Of a stretch of DNA of 64,000 nucleotides, positions 63,652-64,000 are shown one piece after another. This DNA is from Azospira restricta. Lineage in GTDB: Bacteria > Pseudomonadota > Gammaproteobacteria > Burkholderiales > Rhodocyclaceae. Position 1 is the first letter of the stretch; each line of letters starts with the position of its first letter. The notes beneath the pieces are model-generated. The model saw only the letters and a list, made by a program, of their open reading frames with translations, did not search any database and was not told where the DNA came from. The position numbers were made by a program, and so were the translations under genes. The stretch lies in contig NZ_CP064781.1 in NCBI RefSeq assembly GCF_016858125.1, forward strand, positions 2,613,501-2,677,500. The letters are read 5' to 3'.

Positions 63652-63836
63652 GGCGTGGTCTCCGTGAGTGGGGTTCGCGGCGTCCCTATCAAGGGCCGTG
63701 CCAGCCGCGGCGAAAGTCCCGCGGGACAGCGGCTGGCGGCGATTCCCGGCGGCCGGCGGCGGTGCCAGCGAGGCGTCGCCGCGACGCCGCAGCCCGACGG
63801 CGGGCGTTTCCTCCGTCGGCAGGTGATTGATTTGTC

Positions 63837-63842
63837 TATAAT
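63837..63842 (+). promoter_or_regulatory. Possible -10 element for the last gene
   Basis: TATAAT lies 83 bases before the final ATG. No good -35 is at the right distance, so the promoter is tentative. Confidence 0.3.
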
Positions 63843-63925
63843 TTGATCTGTCGTCGTTTCACGACAGCTTGTCCCGCCGTTTCCCGCCTGCGTAAGCTTG
63901 GGCACAACTTCCGCGTCCCTTTCCC

Positions 63926-64000
63926 ATGCCGCGTCTGTCCTTCCGCCTGACCCTGCTGCTCGGTTTCCTGCTCGTCGCGCTGCTGCTCGCCGTGGCGGCG
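63926..64000 (+). CDS. N-terminal fragment of a membrane protein (runs off the window)
   Basis: 25 codons: MPRLSFRLTLLLGFLLVALL followed by LAVAA. A short basic start and a long Leu/Ala hydrophobic helix suggest the first membrane segment of a sensor kinase, chemoreceptor or cyclase. Too little is present for more. Confidence 0.6.
   Translation, partial: MPRLSFRLTLLLGFLLVALLLAVAA

Overview
The window is high-GC DNA (roughly two thirds or more G+C by eye) from a betaproteobacterium, most likely a member of the Rhodocyclales. The evidence for this is a phasin, the betaproteobacterial Anbu/BPH proteasome-like locus, YaeQ, a DUF3301/MazG-like pair, a stand-alone FliW, many c-di-GMP and PAS-rich sensor proteins, and widespread dispersed repeats of the GGACAGACCACG type. 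The assignment is inference from gene content. No rRNA or tRNA gene was seen.

Layout. 1-2 kb: the 3' end of a GlcD-type FAD oxidase, then hslO (Hsp33) coupled to an ArsC-like reductase. 2-13 kb: a NIT-HAMP-PAS-GGDEF-EAL protein, tex, and a two-gene pair of PAS histidine kinase plus REC-DUF3369-GGDEF-EAL regulator. 13-31 kb: mostly housekeeping genes (fliW, gamma-carbonic anhydrase, srkA, DUF3301/MazG-like, LysR with DUF2917, rlmJ, a SpeE-like membrane protein, a hexose-6-phosphate epimerase, a patatin, DUF2157 with GDYXXLXY, CSD-DUF1294, DM13, a DISM-GGDEF cyclase, prfC, yaiI-like, ylqF). 31.9-43 kb: a compact four-gene signalling operon of a REC-HD-GYP phosphodiesterase, two giant hybrid kinases and a hemerythrin-histidine kinase. 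The three kinases share an unnamed C-terminal module. 43-51.8 kb: a dCache-GGDEF cyclase, yaeQ, yitT-like, slyX, rlhA-like, PAP2, arginase, phaP with a consensus promoter, and a YXWGXW lipoprotein.

51.8-54.9 kb is an accessory island of visibly lower GC. It holds a candidate defence gene split in frame by a complete 1205-bp IS3-family (IS407-group) element with a 4-bp target duplication, an IS110 stump, and a DUF2442/DUF4160 pair whose second member appears to have lost its ATG. 55-64 kb: ettA, a secreted conserved protein, the Anbu operon (circularly permuted ATP-grasp, alpha-E, transglutaminase, Anbu, small acidic protein), a GcvR-like/lipoyl-domain/59-residue membrane protein operon, a bactofilin, and the first 25 codons of a membrane protein that runs off the end.

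Functionally, five c-di-GMP enzymes lie within 42 kb (three apparently active GGDEF proteins, one with a degenerate GGDVF site, one HD-GYP). Together with the oxygen- or NO-type hemerythrin sensor and the NIT domain, they suggest a lifestyle-switching module tuned to redox or nitrogen-oxide signals. The points most worth a second look are the IS-split gene, the shared kinase C-terminal module, the 48-bp hairpin repeats that begin at stop codons, the Cys-rich lipoyl-domain operon, and an Hsp33 that lacks half of its zinc cysteines. Apart from the IS-split island, no stretch over 300 bases lacks a gene or recognisable remnant.
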